NCBI GenBank assembly: GCA_016342345.1
Contig: JAEINO010000001.1
Coordinates: 275,416-339,415, forward strand
Direction of reading: 5' to 3'
DNA: 64,000 bases
Origin: Pseudodesulfovibrio sp.
GTDB lineage: Bacteria; Desulfobacterota; Desulfovibrionia; Desulfovibrionales; Desulfovibrionaceae
A model generated the notes under the pieces. The model was not told the DNA's origin. It searched no databases and worked only from the letters and a program-made list of their open reading frames with translations. The first letter of the stretch is position 1, and every line of letters starts with the position of its first letter. The position numbers and the translations under genes were made by a program. Positions 20,052-29,101 of this stretch are shown piece by piece.

Positions 20052-21035
20052 CTACAGCATTCCTGCGGTCTTCCTGGTAAGCCGTAACAACTGATTGGTG
20101 AATCCGGCTTCGTTGTCATACCAGATGATCAGCTTGACCTGTGTTCCGCCCATGACACGGGTCAACTGGCTGTCCACGACACCGCCAAAAGTGGAACCCA
20201 TGAAGTCCACGGACACCAACGGCTCTTCCGTATAGCCCATGGAGTCATTAGCCGCAGCCTTGAGAGACGCATTGACTTCCTCAACACTGGTCGGCGTTTT
20301 CAATTCACACACCAAGTCAACCAGCGAAACATTCGGAGTAGGCACCCGAATAGCCATACCATCAAGCACGCCACTGAGTTCAGGAATAACCAGACCAACA
20401 GCCTTGGCTGCCCCGGTTGTGGTGGGAACCATGTTCACGGCGCAGGCACGAGCGCGACGCAAATCCTTGTGAGAACCATCCAGAACACGCTGGCTCATGG
20501 TATAGGAATGTACGGTGGTCATGATGCCGTGCTTGATGCCAAACTTGTCGTTAATCACCTTGGCAACCGGGGCCAGGCAGTTCGTGGTGCAGGATGCATT
20601 GGAAATAATCTTGTGTTCGGGCTTCAAGAGTTCATCATTAACGCCCACAACGATAGTGATATCACTATCCTGTCCCGGAGCGGAAATAAGTACCTTCTTG
20701 GCACCGCATGCGAGCATTTTCTCACAGTTTTCACGGTCGCGGAAATTACCTGTGGATTCGATCACAATATCACAACCAAGATCACCCCAGGTCCATTCAC
20801 CAGGAGCATTGCGGGTCACGGTCACAGGCTTGCCATTCATGATGAACCCGGTTGCAGTGGGTTTCACATCTGGAAAACGGCCATGGACCGAATCATATTT
20901 AAGGAGATGCGCAAGATCTTCATTCGATGCACGCGCATTGACCGCCACAAGCTCAAGGTCACTTTCTGCCGCCAATAAACGGGCAAGATACCGTCCAATT
21001 CGTCCAAATCCGTTCAGGCCGATTTTAGTCGCCAT
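20052..21035 (-). CDS. gap: Glyceraldehyde-3-phosphate dehydrogenase
   Basis: Glycolytic/gluconeogenic enzyme that interconverts glyceraldehyde 3-phosphate and 1,3-bisphosphoglycerate with NAD(P). The 327-residue protein has the Rossmann start KIGLNGFGRIGRYLARLL and the catalytic motif SNASCTTNCLAPVAK (active Cys about residue 151). It also has the HSYTMSQRVLDGSHKDLRRARA segment, which is the S-loop/phosphate-binding region, and WYDNEAGF near the end. GGAGGG lies seven bases before the ATG. It is monocistronic, with a terminator after it and a sigma70-like promoter before it. Confidence 0.97.
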   Translation of the reverse strand: MATKIGLNGFGRIGRYLARLLAAESDLELVAVNARASNEDLAHLLKYDSVHGRFPDVKPTATGFIMNGKPVTVTRNAPGEWTWGDLGCDIVIESTGNFRDRENCEKMLACGAKKVLISAPGQDSDITIVVGVNDELLKPEHKIISNASCTTNCLAPVAKVINDKFGIKHGIMTTVHSYTMSQRVLDGSHKDLRRARACAVNMVPTTTGAAKAVGLVIPELSGVLDGMAIRVPTPNVSLVDLVCELKTPTSVEEVNASLKAAANDSMGYTEEPLVSVDFMGSTFGGVVDSQLTRVMGGTQVKLIIWYDNEAGFTNQLLRLTRKTAGML

Positions 21036-21089
21036 GTCAGATCCCTCCTGGATGTCTGTTATTAGTCATTGGAATATTGAATTCATAAT

Positions 21090-21118
21090 ACAATACGTTT
21101 GCAATTATTATCAGTCAA
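21090..21118 (-). promoter_or_regulatory. Candidate sigma70 promoter for gap
   Basis: On the minus strand TTGACT, a 17-base spacer and TATTGT, placed about 55-80 bases upstream of the gap ATG. The -35 box matches 5 of 6 and the -10 box 4 of 6 consensus bases. Confidence 0.5.
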
Positions 21119-21125
21119 CATCAGT

Positions 21126-21878
21126 TCAAACAATCTCTTTTTTTAACAGATCAAGCGTTTCTCGATCAGTGAAATCAAAATGAAGCGGAGTAAGGGTAAT
21201 GTGCTTTTCAGTAAGCAAGGCACGATCGCGGTCCGCACTGATTCTTTCTGACGGGATTGCCCCATCAAGCCAGTAGTACGACCTGCCCCGAGGGTCCTCA
21301 CGAGTATCATACCAATCGCGGTAGGAGGCTCGCGTATGAGGGCATATGACAAGTTCCTTGGCTTCTTCCATGGAACAATCAGGAAAATTCAAATTAAGAA
21401 CACACTTGGGCGGAAGCTTGTTCCACGGAATTTTTGACAACAATTCTGCGCAGTACCGCGCTTGCCTGCTCAAATCCTCCGGATTAAAATTATCCATGGA
21501 AACAGCCATGGAAGGAATTTCCATAAGGGCTCCTTCCGTTGCTGCGGAGACAGTTCCAGAATACAGGATATCAACCCCGACATTGGCTCCGGCGTTGATG
21601 CCGGACAAAACAAGGTCAGGCTTCTCCGACAGAAGCGTGGACAATCCCAATTTGACGCAATCAACGGGAGTTCCATATACACCCTGCCCTTCAAATCCGT
21701 TCTCCTTGAACGTCCTGACCCGAATCGGCATGGAGAGTGTCACGGCATGCCCCACAGCGGACTGTTCAGTAACCGGAGCAACCACGTGAACAGTGTGGCC
21801 GACTTCAATCAAGGCGGCATAAAGGGTTCTCAGGCCTATGGCCTGAATTCCATCGTCATTGGCAAGAAGTATATTCAT
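21126..21878 (-). CDS. surE: 5'/3'-nucleotidase SurE
   Basis: A metal-dependent phosphatase acting on nucleoside monophosphates and short polyphosphates, linked to stationary-phase survival. The 250-residue protein begins MNILLANDDGIQAIGLRTLY, carrying the DD metal-binding pair at residues 8-9. It continues with SGINAGANVGVDILYSGTVSAATEG, the family's central motif, and LNLNFPD. An in-frame extension of 12 codons exists but the ATG at 21878 has GGAGA just upstream and matches the family start exactly. It is divergent from the OB/HD gene and 90 bases beyond the gap start. Confidence 0.95.
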   Translation of the reverse strand: MNILLANDDGIQAIGLRTLYAALIEVGHTVHVVAPVTEQSAVGHAVTLSMPIRVRTFKENGFEGQGVYGTPVDCVKLGLSTLLSEKPDLVLSGINAGANVGVDILYSGTVSAATEGALMEIPSMAVSMDNFNPEDLSRQARYCAELLSKIPWNKLPPKCVLNLNFPDCSMEEAKELVICPHTRASYRDWYDTREDPRGRSYYWLDGAIPSERISADRDRALLTEKHITLTPLHFDFTDRETLDLLKKEIV

Positions 21879-22013
21879 GGCTTCTCCAATTTTGCCTAAA
21901 ATTTGACAATCCAAGTGAAATCAGGTTCATAACCTGAAGCAGACAAAAACGTCCTGCAACCGCCCGCACATAATATTAATTATACAAGGGCGAGGTACCT
22001 CAACATCAACCAG

Positions 22014-23054
22014 ATGGCAAGACAAGTGGCAAAAAAGTTTCAATATATCCACGACCTGGCACCAGGACAACCTGTAAACGACCTTTTTCTGCTGGCTGCC
22101 GCCAACATGGCACAGTCACGCAACGGACCTTACTGGAATCTTACCTTTCAAGATGCAACCGGCACCATTGATGGTAAAATATGGAGTCCCAAAAGCCTGG
22201 ATTACCCCACACTGGACCCCGGACAGATGACCCGTGTTCAAGGTTTTGTCGAAAACTACCGCGAAAAGAATCAACTCAAAGTCGATCACATGGATTTGCT
22301 GCCAACTTCTCATGAAGACGTGGATATTTCCGATTTCCTGCCCACATCATATGTACCACCAGAACAATTAATGGACGCCATCGAAGCTCTGGTTGCTAAA
22401 CACATAACACACAAACCCTGGAAGACACTCTGTAAAAAAGTGCTCAATGATGAAACAGTCAGGGCACTCCTGATAACGGCTCCTGGCGCAAAAACAGTTC
22501 ATCACGCATACGCCGGAGGATTACTGGAGCATACACTGCAAGTGGCTCGCGCCTGCATGGCCCTATGTGATGTCTACCCGACTCTTGATAGGGAAACCCT
22601 TCTGGTAGGAGCCATTTTCCACGATCTGGGCAAAGCATGGGAGTTGTCCGGAGGCCTGACCAACGATTACACGGACGAAGGCCGCCTACTCGGTCATATC
22701 CAACTGGGACAGAACAAGCTGGAACCATTCCTCAAGGGATGCAAGACGCTGGATGAAGGACTCAAGCTCCACCTCAGACACCTGATAACCAGCCACCATG
22801 GCGAGCACGAGTTCGGAGCACCTGTCAGGCCAAAGACACCCGAAGCATTTGTCCTTCATTTCGCAGATAATATGGATGCCAAACTGAACATCATAGACCA
22901 AGCATATGATGAAATGGACAAAAACGGCCAGGAATGGTCGCCATACATGCGATACCTTGAGCGCAACATCTATCGCGCCCCATCCACCCCGGACAAATCA
23001 AAAGCGAAAAACGAGAAACCGGAGAATCAATGTTTGTTACCTTTGAAGGCATAG
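22014..23054 (+). CDS. OB-fold / HD-domain protein, YhaM-type 3'-5' exoribonuclease family
   Basis: A 346-residue protein with an N-terminal OB nucleic-acid-binding fold (about 10-110, [22 protein letters not shown] and DGKIW) and a central HD domain (about 155-290). The HD metal ligands are visible in [29 protein letters not shown] and [13 protein letters not shown]. This layout is that of Bacillus YhaM/Staphylococcus Cbf1, which trim RNA and single-stranded DNA from the 3' end; the exact substrate here is inferred. The start has no close Shine-Dalgarno: GAGG lies 18 bases upstream of the ATG. The end overlaps tmk by 25 bases. Confidence 0.85.
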   Translation: MARQVAKKFQYIHDLAPGQPVNDLFLLAAANMAQSRNGPYWNLTFQDATGTIDGKIWSPKSLDYPTLDPGQMTRVQGFVENYREKNQLKVDHMDLLPTSHEDVDISDFLPTSYVPPEQLMDAIEALVAKHITHKPWKTLCKKVLNDETVRALLITAPGAKTVHHAYAGGLLEHTLQVARACMALCDVYPTLDRETLLVGAIFHDLGKAWELSGGLTNDYTDEGRLLGHIQLGQNKLEPFLKGCKTLDEGLKLHLRHLITSHHGEHEFGAPVRPKTPEAFVLHFADNMDAKLNIIDQAYDEMDKNGQEWSPYMRYLERNIYRAPSTPDKSKAKNEKPENQCLLPLKA

Positions 23055-23671
23055 AAGGCACTGGAAAAACTACACAAATCCAGAAAGTCAAAAAATATTT
23101 CGAATCCAGAGGCAAGGAAGTCTTCCTGACTCTGGAACCAGGCGGAAGCCGCGTTGGCCAGGAACTTCGCAAAATGCTTCTGCACGTTGACAACAAGGAC
23201 CTGACTCCCATTACAGAGCTCTTTCTCTATCTGGCAGACCGGGCGCAACACATCGCTCAGGTTATTCGCCCGGAACTTGAAGCCGGAAAAGTTGTACTCT
23301 GCGACCGATTCGCCGACTCCACCATTGTCTATCAGGGATATGGGCGTGGCCTGGACACCAAGATTCTTCAGCAATTCAACGAAGTGGCTGTGGATGGCTT
23401 ATGGCCGGACTTAACTGTAATACTCGACATCGACCCGGAACTGGGTCTCAAACGAGCCACGCTGCGCAACATCGAGGATGGAAAGGCCGAGGAAGAAGGT
23501 CGTTTCGAAGCCGAACACATCTCCTTTCACAAACGAATTCGCGAAGGCTATCTGACATGGGCTGCACTCAACCGCGACAGAATCAAGGTCGCTGACGCTT
23601 CATCAACCCCGGACGAAGTTTTCAAACGCATCAAGGACATCATCGATACACGCTTCTTTACAGCCGACTAA
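23030..23671 (+). CDS. tmk: Thymidylate kinase
   Basis: Phosphorylates dTMP to dTDP, essential for dTTP supply. The 213-residue protein has the P-loop [17 protein letters not shown], the DR(Y/F) box [19 protein letters not shown] (substrate binding), [11 protein letters not shown] and a LID region with EEEGRFEAE. Length is normal. The ATG, within a GGAGAATCAATG context, overlaps the end of the upstream exonuclease-like gene, implying translational coupling. Confidence 0.96.
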   Translation: MFVTFEGIEGTGKTTQIQKVKKYFESRGKEVFLTLEPGGSRVGQELRKMLLHVDNKDLTPITELFLYLADRAQHIAQVIRPELEAGKVVLCDRFADSTIVYQGYGRGLDTKILQQFNEVAVDGLWPDLTVILDIDPELGLKRATLRNIEDGKAEEEGRFEAEHISFHKRIREGYLTWAALNRDRIKVADASSTPDEVFKRIKDIIDTRFFTAD

Positions 23672-23804
23672 CCATCGCCTGCCATTGCTACCTTTGCCGC
23701 CTTTGTAATTCACACCGTGTCTGGATTCTTTTCAAGATTATGGTATGATGGGTATCCAATTGTTACTCATCAACATTCAAACTGCTGATTAAATTCAGAT
23801 AACT

Positions 23805-24632
23805 ATGTCTATCAATTCATATCCGCCATCAGGGAAACCAGCCAGATTTCCGGTTGCGACCCTTGTTGATACAACCAAGTATCTTCTGGTCATGACCGGA
23901 CTTGTCTGGTTCCTTGCCGTAGGGACAGAGCGACTCGGCTACAACTGGCAATGGTATCGCATTCCTCAATATCTCTGGCAACACACCGAGCACGATTTCT
24001 CCTGCGGATTACTCATGCAAGGGCTCGGTGTCACCTTCCAGATCACCTGCATCAGCATGGTATTAATGCTCTTCATAGGATTGACAACAGCCCTTCTGCG
24101 CATGACCGACTCATGGGCTGCCCGTGGTGTGGCCCGGGTCTACATGGAATTGATCCGCAACTCACCTCTGCTTATCCAGATATTCTTCATCTATTTTGTT
24201 GTTGCACCAATTCTGGACATGTCGGGATTCTGGGCTGCCGTCATCGCCCTGAGCCTGTTCGAAGGAGCTTATGCATCCGAAATATTCCGGGCGGGCATCG
24301 TATCCATCGACAAAGGCCAATGGGAAGCGGCAAAAAGCCTCGGCATGGCCCCATACGCCATGTACCGCCACATCATCCTGCCACAGGCCATCAGACGCAT
24401 ATTGCCACCCCTAACAAGCCAGGCCGTATCCCTTGTCAAAGACTCTGCCCTGGTCAGCACCGTTGCCATCATGGATCTGACACAACAAGGACGAATGATC
24501 GACGCAGAAACATTTCTAACTTTTGAAATCTGGTTTACGGTTGCCGCCATATATCTTGTCGTCACACTCACCTTGTCAGGTGTGGTACGAATTCTGGAAC
24601 GACGATTCAACGGCAGCCAACAATCATTCTAA
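23805..24632 (+). CDS. Polar amino-acid ABC transporter permease (HisM/GlnP family)
   Basis: One inner-membrane half of an ABC importer for polar amino acids. The 275-residue protein has a predicted topology of about five or six helices, the HisM-family string YMELIRNSPLLIQIFFIYFV, and the EAA loop GQWEAAKSLGMAPYAMYRHIILPQAIRR that contacts the ATPase. An N-terminal helix near residues 25-45 precedes a long loop and the transporter domain. It belongs with the binding lipoprotein at 24788 and a second permease at 25640; no ATPase gene is in the cluster. Confidence 0.9.
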   Translation: MSINSYPPSGKPARFPVATLVDTTKYLLVMTGLVWFLAVGTERLGYNWQWYRIPQYLWQHTEHDFSCGLLMQGLGVTFQITCISMVLMLFIGLTTALLRMTDSWAARGVARVYMELIRNSPLLIQIFFIYFVVAPILDMSGFWAAVIALSLFEGAYASEIFRAGIVSIDKGQWEAAKSLGMAPYAMYRHIILPQAIRRILPPLTSQAVSLVKDSALVSTVAIMDLTQQGRMIDAETFLTFEIWFTVAAIYLVVTLTLSGVVRILERRFNGSQQSF

Positions 24633-24647
24633 AAAGAGGAGCAGATC

Positions 24648-24791
24648 ATGACAATCTGGAGAGCGATCAAAACAGGCAAGGGAATCATGATTGCCATCTT
24701 GGGTGTATCCCACGTCACTTTTGCTCAAGCGTCATGCAAATCAGAACCAACAACCAACCGACCAGCAGTCGGACCAAGGAGAATGCCATGA
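24648..24791 (+). CDS. Small 47-residue exported-looking protein inside the amino-acid ABC operon
   Basis: A short reading frame that begins at an ATG with AAGAGGAG seven bases upstream and ends in a TGA overlapping the ATG of the binding lipoprotein (ATGA), so translation is probably coupled. The peptide begins MTIWRAIKTGKGIMIAILGV, a basic start then a hydrophobic stretch, followed by FAQASC and a polar Pro/Arg-rich tail. It could be a small membrane peptide or a leader whose translation tunes the next gene. No family is recognised. The Shine-Dalgarno, coupling and placement are the evidence; conservation is unknown. Confidence 0.45.
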   Translation: MTIWRAIKTGKGIMIAILGVSHVTFAQASCKSEPTTNRPAVGPRRMP

Positions 24792-25627
24792 AATTTCTAC
24801 GCATTACAGCCCTTCTGACATTTCTCAGTCTGCTCATCTTCACACTTGGATGCAACCAGGCTCCCACCCGAGCCGATTCAAAATCATCTGCCATCCAAGT
24901 CAGCCAGCTTGAAACCATTCTGCAACGCGGCACCATAAAAGTCGGTTTCGACACCTTCAAACCATGGGCCATGAAGGACAAGGATGGCAACTACATCGGT
25001 TTCGAAATCGACGTTGCCAATAAACTTGCCAAGGACATGGGGGTTCAAATCGAATTTGTGCCGACAAAATGGTCCGGCATCATCCCTGCACTGCTCACAG
25101 GCAAGTTCGATATTATTATCGGCGGCATGGGCATCACTCCACAGCGAAATCTCAAAGTGAATTTCTCAGTTCCCTATGAATTCTCAGGCATGTCCATTGT
25201 TGCAAGCCGAGAACTGGCAGGCAACCGGACCACACTTGCAGATTTCAACAATCCCGAAACTACTATCGTAGTCAGATTGGGCACCACTGCTGCCGAAGTA
25301 ACCAAAAACTTCCTTCCCAAGGCCAAAACCCTCTTCTTCGACGAAGAATCCCAAACCATACAGGAACTCCTGAATGGCCGGACACACGCCCTGGTCGCTT
25401 CCAACCCCCTGCCCCTGACCCTCGCCAAGGAATATCAGGACAAGATTTATCTGCCACTCAAGGAAGATTTTACCAAGGAACCCATTTCATTTGCCGTGCG
25501 CAAGGGCGATCTGGACTATCTGAACTGGCTCAACAACTGGGTACTGGTCAACATGAGTAGCGGATGGCTTCAGAATCACTACCAATACTGGTTTTTTTCC
25601 AATGAATGGAAAAGCATGATCCAGTAG
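24788..25627 (+). CDS. Amino-acid ABC transporter substrate-binding lipoprotein
   Basis: A 279-residue periplasmic binding protein of the SBP_bac_3 family, expected to capture a polar amino acid for the flanking permeases. It has a lipobox (IFTLGC, Cys22). The mature domain shows typical elements: ILQRGTIKVGFDTFKPWAMKDKDGN, YIGFEIDVANKLAKDMG, IIPALLTGKFDIIIGGMGITPQR and VNFSVPYEFSGM. The ATG is preceded by AAGGAGA and overlaps the stop of the 47-codon frame. An in-frame ATG at 24734 would add 18 residues before the lipid signal and is unlikely. Confidence 0.92.
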   Translation: MKFLRITALLTFLSLLIFTLGCNQAPTRADSKSSAIQVSQLETILQRGTIKVGFDTFKPWAMKDKDGNYIGFEIDVANKLAKDMGVQIEFVPTKWSGIIPALLTGKFDIIIGGMGITPQRNLKVNFSVPYEFSGMSIVASRELAGNRTTLADFNNPETTIVVRLGTTAAEVTKNFLPKAKTLFFDEESQTIQELLNGRTHALVASNPLPLTLAKEYQDKIYLPLKEDFTKEPISFAVRKGDLDYLNWLNNWVLVNMSSGWLQNHYQYWFFSNEWKSMIQ

Positions 25628-25639
25628 ACGGACGATTCA

Positions 25640-26530
25640 TTGAAGACACAACCACACAAACGCAACCTGCGCATCTCCCCGCTAGACGCCAGTATAATTC
25701 TGGTTCTGGCGGGGATGCTCGGCTATGTCATATTCAAGGCAGCCACCGGTCTGAACTACCATTGGAAATGGGAAGTCATTCCGCAATACCTGTTGCGCTT
25801 CAACACGAACACGCAGACATGGGGTCCCGGACTTCTGACCCAAGGTCTCATCACCACTATCAAATTAAGCCTCTGGTCAGGCATCCTGGCGACCATTCTC
25901 GGCACTGTCATGGGACTTTTCCGCGTCAGTCCAAGCCTCTTCAAACGCCAGATCGCTACCACATACGTGGGCCTGATCCGCAACACACCGCCACTGGTGC
26001 TCATTTTCATCTTTTATTTCTTCATTGGCGACCAAATCATGGCACTCCTGCACATCGATGATTTCGTCTACTCACTTTCCAATGAAACCAAAGAATTCAT
26101 GAGCATCTTTTTCGGACCCATGAACCGTTTCCCTCAATTTCTGTCGGCCCTGATTACGCTGGCCCTGTTTGAAGCGGCATACATTGCGGAAATCGTACGG
26201 GCAGGCATAGAATCCATTGAAACAGGCCAGTGGGAAGCTTCCACAGCACTGGGCATGAACCGGACCCAGACAATGCTCCATGTGATATTGCCCCAGGCCA
26301 TGCAACGCATGTTGCCAGCACTGGCCGGACAGTTTATATCAATAATCAAGGACTCGGCCATCGTATCTGTCATATCCATTGAAGAACTGACGTTTCAGGC
26401 CCAGCAGGTCATAACCACAACGTACCGAAGCTTTGAAATATGGACGACAGTGTTGGTCATGTATTTCATCCTCACCTTCATGTGCTCCCTGGCGGTCAGA
26501 AAACTGGAACTCACGTTGCGAAGGAATTGA
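25640..26530 (+). CDS. Polar amino-acid ABC transporter permease (second subunit)
   Basis: Partner of the permease at 23805. The 296-residue protein has one N-terminal helix (about residues 17-35), a loop, and the HisM-type core: TYVGLIRNTPPLVLIFIFYFF and the EAA motif GQWEASTALGMNRTQTMLHVILPQAMQRM. The only start upstream of the first helix is a TTG at 25640; a stop lies five codons earlier. The gene begins 12 bases after the binding-protein stop. Longer than the first permease because of an insertion near residues 140-165 (IDDFVYSLSNETKEFMS). Confidence 0.88.
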   Translation: MKTQPHKRNLRISPLDASIILVLAGMLGYVIFKAATGLNYHWKWEVIPQYLLRFNTNTQTWGPGLLTQGLITTIKLSLWSGILATILGTVMGLFRVSPSLFKRQIATTYVGLIRNTPPLVLIFIFYFFIGDQIMALLHIDDFVYSLSNETKEFMSIFFGPMNRFPQFLSALITLALFEAAYIAEIVRAGIESIETGQWEASTALGMNRTQTMLHVILPQAMQRMLPALAGQFISIIKDSAIVSVISIEELTFQAQQVITTTYRSFEIWTTVLVMYFILTFMCSLAVRKLELTLRRN

Positions 26531-26531
26531 C

Positions 26532-26894
26532 ATGTTCAATATGATAAAAGACTTTTTCAAAGGCATTACCGAAAAAGAAACAATTGAAATACCGGCGCCC
26601 AAAGAAACCACACGCGAACAGTTTGACATGGAGGCATTTCAAATGAGTGACGACATCAAAGTATACGCCCTTTCCACTTGTATTCATTGCAGGAATGCAA
26701 AAAAATACCTCGACGAATGTGGGGTCAAATACAAATGTGTTCACGTGGACGAACTCAAAGGCGAAGAACGAAAAACAGTTGTTCAGGAAATCAAGGCACA
26801 TAACCCGTCTGTTTCTTTCCCGACAATAGTCATCAGAAACACGGTCGTTGTAGGCTTCCACAAGGATAAAATAGACAAGGCTCTGAAGGGTTGA
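26532..26894 (+). CDS. Glutaredoxin-family protein
   Basis: A 120-residue thiol-redox protein with an N-terminal extension of about 40 residues before a glutaredoxin/NrdH-like domain. The active site is ALSTCIHCRNAKKYL (CIHC, residues about 50-53), and the domain continues with FPTIVI and NTVVVGFHKDKIDKAL. It starts one base after the permease stop and is followed, three bases later, by the FTR-like gene, so the pair probably acts together to move electrons to protein disulfides. No glutathione-binding loop is obvious; a thioredoxin-like donor role is possible. Confidence 0.88.
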   Translation: MFNMIKDFFKGITEKETIEIPAPKETTREQFDMEAFQMSDDIKVYALSTCIHCRNAKKYLDECGVKYKCVHVDELKGEERKTVVQEIKAHNPSVSFPTIVIRNTVVVGFHKDKIDKALKG

Positions 26895-26897
26895 AAA

Positions 26898-27230
26898 ATG
26901 GACGCAAAAAGACTCTACGAACATCTGAAAATGATTCAGGAACCCAAAGGGTATTATCTCAACAAGGACATGGACATGACCATGCCCCTGATTGAAAGTC
27001 TGCTGATCAACAAGGAACGACTGGGATACATGGCCTGTCCCTGCCGACTGGCAAACGGTGACTTCGCCGACGACAAGGACATTATCTGTCCCTGCGTCTA
27101 CCGCAATCCCGATGTCGAAGAATACGGAGCCTGCTTTTGCGCACTGTACGTCAGCAAGGAATACAATGAAGGAAAGACCGAAAAGAAAGTAGTTCCTGAA
27201 AGAAGGCCACCCGAAAAAATACTTTTCTAA
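26898..27230 (+). CDS. Ferredoxin:thioredoxin reductase catalytic-subunit-like protein
   Basis: A 110-residue protein with six cysteines in the FTR-beta arrangement: CPC near 48, CPC near 65 and CFC near 80. In the classical enzyme these hold a 4Fe-4S cluster and a redox disulfide that pass ferredoxin electrons to thioredoxin. The spacings are CPC-X14-CPC-X12-CFC. The last motif is CFC where plant enzymes have CHC, so the active-site histidine is not at that place. The FTR variable subunit is not next to it. Adjacent to a glutaredoxin-family gene, which is a likely electron partner. Terminator at 27.26 kb follows. Confidence 0.87.
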   Translation: MDAKRLYEHLKMIQEPKGYYLNKDMDMTMPLIESLLINKERLGYMACPCRLANGDFADDKDIICPCVYRNPDVEEYGACFCALYVSKEYNEGKTEKKVVPERRPPEKILF

Positions 27231-27258
27231 CGATTTCCCACCCCCCTTCTTCACAAAA

Positions 27259-27283
27259 AAAGCCTCGCGGGTCAGCGAGGCTT
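27259..27283. terminator. Bidirectional terminator between the FTR-like gene and metY
   Basis: Hairpin aagcctcgc / gcgaggctt with A and T tracts on both sides, between two convergent genes. Confidence 0.9.
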
Positions 27284-27311
27284 TTCATTATATTTTTCAT
27301 TGGCAATCCAA

Positions 27312-28619
27312 TCACTTCAGGGATGACACCAGGGCCTGATCAAGGTCGGCTATTATGTCATCAACATCCTCTATACCTACGGATATGCGAATCAGATCCG
27401 GCGGCACTCCGGCAATCATCTGCTCTTCCGGGGTTGACTGCGAATGCGTCGTGGTTGCCGGATGAATAACCAGAGTCTTTGCATCCAGAATATTGGCAAG
27501 ATGCGAACAGAGCTTGACCGACTCGATAAATCTCCGGCCAGCTTCCAGACCGCCCTTTACCCCAAATCCGAAAACGGCTCCCGGCCCCATCGAAAAAGTG
27601 TTCATGGCCCGATCATGATCCTTGTGGCTCGGCAAACCAGCGTAATTGACCCAGTCCACTGCATAATGCGTTTCAAGGAACTGCGCCACTTTCTGGGCGT
27701 TTTCACAATGCTGCCGAGCACGAATCGGCAATGTTTCCAAACCCTGAATGATCAGGAAACTGTTCATGGGTGAAAGAGCGGCACCTGTATCACGCAACAA
27801 ACCTATTCGAGCCTTGGTGACAAATACAGGACAAACCTTGCCATCCGCACCACCCAAAGCTTCCCACAAATTAAGGCCATTATACGTCGGATCGGGTGCC
27901 GTAAGTTCGGGATATCTGTCTGATGCCCCCCAATTGAAATCACCTTTCTCCACAATGGCTCCACCTATGGCTGTTCCGTGTCCTCCAATGATCTTGGTCA
28001 GTGAATAAACCACAATATCGCAACCGACATCAAAAGGATTGAAAACCGGCGGAGGGCACACCGTGGAATCAAGCACGAACGGCAGACCATGAGCATGGGC
28101 CACATCGGCTATTCCCCGAAGGTCGTCCACATTGCAACGGGGGTTGCCAATGGATTCGCTGTAGACAAGACGAGTGTTCTCGTCGATGGCTGCCTCGAAA
28201 TTGGCCGGATCAGACGAATCCACGAACCGGGCTTCAATACCAAACCGCTTAAGCGTATGCTCAAACAAAGTTTGGGTGCCGCCGTAGAGATTGGAACCGG
28301 TTACAAAGTTCTGTCCAGCAGAAATTATGTTGGTAATGGCATAAAAAATGGCGGCCATGCCGGACGACACAGCAAGCGCACCAACTCCACCATGCAAGGC
28401 GGCAAGACGTTGTTCCAGAACATCGGTAGTCGGATTTGACAACCGGGTATAAATATATCCAATCTCCTTGAGGGCAAAGAGATTGGCGGCATGCTCTGTG
28501 TCATGAAAAACATAACTGGTCGTCTGGTGAATGGGGACGGCCCTTGAACCGGTGTCGCTGTCAGGAGTATGTCCGGCATGCAGTGCCAGGGTTTGCGGAC
28601 CGAATGGTTTGTCAGCCAT
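27312..28619 (-). CDS. metY: O-acetylhomoserine sulfhydrylase (Cys/Met metabolism PLP enzyme)
   Basis: Makes homocysteine directly from O-acetylhomoserine and sulfide, a natural route in sulfide-rich cells. The 435-residue protein belongs to the gamma-family of PLP enzymes: HAGHTPDSDTGSRAVPIHQTTSY at the start, NPTTDVLEQRLAALHGG, SGMAAI, and the PLP lysine in VVYSLTKIIGGHGTAIGG (Lys about residue 207). Length near 430 with the YTRLSNPTTDVLE phrase fits MetY better than the shorter MetB/MetC. It is convergent with the FTR-like gene. No SAM riboswitch was recognised upstream. Confidence 0.9.
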   Translation of the reverse strand: MADKPFGPQTLALHAGHTPDSDTGSRAVPIHQTTSYVFHDTEHAANLFALKEIGYIYTRLSNPTTDVLEQRLAALHGGVGALAVSSGMAAIFYAITNIISAGQNFVTGSNLYGGTQTLFEHTLKRFGIEARFVDSSDPANFEAAIDENTRLVYSESIGNPRCNVDDLRGIADVAHAHGLPFVLDSTVCPPPVFNPFDVGCDIVVYSLTKIIGGHGTAIGGAIVEKGDFNWGASDRYPELTAPDPTYNGLNLWEALGGADGKVCPVFVTKARIGLLRDTGAALSPMNSFLIIQGLETLPIRARQHCENAQKVAQFLETHYAVDWVNYAGLPSHKDHDRAMNTFSMGPGAVFGFGVKGGLEAGRRFIESVKLCSHLANILDAKTLVIHPATTTHSQSTPEEQMIAGVPPDLIRISVGIEDVDDIIADLDQALVSSLK

Positions 28620-28833
28620 AGTCTTGCTCTTGTGGTTACTGGTTAGACATTCTTTTTATACTACATAGTGCGCAAAAAATTAATAATACGCAAGACTTCA
28701 GGCCAACACAATTCCTTGTCAATGGCATACGCACGCACCATGGAACGTATATTGCTGTATATCAAACGGGTATTTATTTCCGGGGAGACAGGCTGAAACA
28801 AAAAAGGCAAATCAACGCCAAGGAGGAACAGCC

Positions 28834-29064
28834 ATGTCAAGCATTAATCACGAACTTCCGGGCAAGAACAACCTCGAACAGATGATGGAAGAGGCCAAAA
28901 GCAAGGACGTTTCCACTGCTGACGAGATGAAGAACATCCGCAAGCAGCGTCTGCAGCGCGAAGTGATGGTGGACCCGTCAAAGGCCAAAAAACTCATCAA
29001 GCTGGAAGCATCCCCTGTCTACAACGCACAGGGCAAGGTTATCCAATCCACAGGCTCTCTCTAA
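28834..29064 (+). CDS. Small charged protein of unknown function
   Basis: A 76-residue hydrophilic protein with no signal peptide or membrane segment. It is rich in Lys, Glu and Met, with MEEAKSKDVSTADEMKNIRKQ and a helical KKLIKLEAS segment. No family is recognised. It is probably real because AAGGAGG lies seven bases before the ATG, it stands alone between two longer genes, and a GC-rich hairpin follows 40 bases after the stop. Confidence 0.65.
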   Translation: MSSINHELPGKNNLEQMMEEAKSKDVSTADEMKNIRKQRLQREVMVDPSKAKKLIKLEASPVYNAQGKVIQSTGSL

Positions 29065-29101
29065 GGGACTACTGTCCACTTCCATGCGGTTGAACATATT
29101 C

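Noticed and set aside
22000..22016. AUC start for the OB/HD exonuclease-like gene
   Set aside because: A GAGG sits nine bases before an AUC codon, but a normal ATG follows two codons later, so a rare start is not needed.
28620..28833. Possible SAM riboswitch upstream of metY
   Set aside because: No recognisable SAM-box sequence or clamped helix set was seen, only AT-rich promoter-like sequence.
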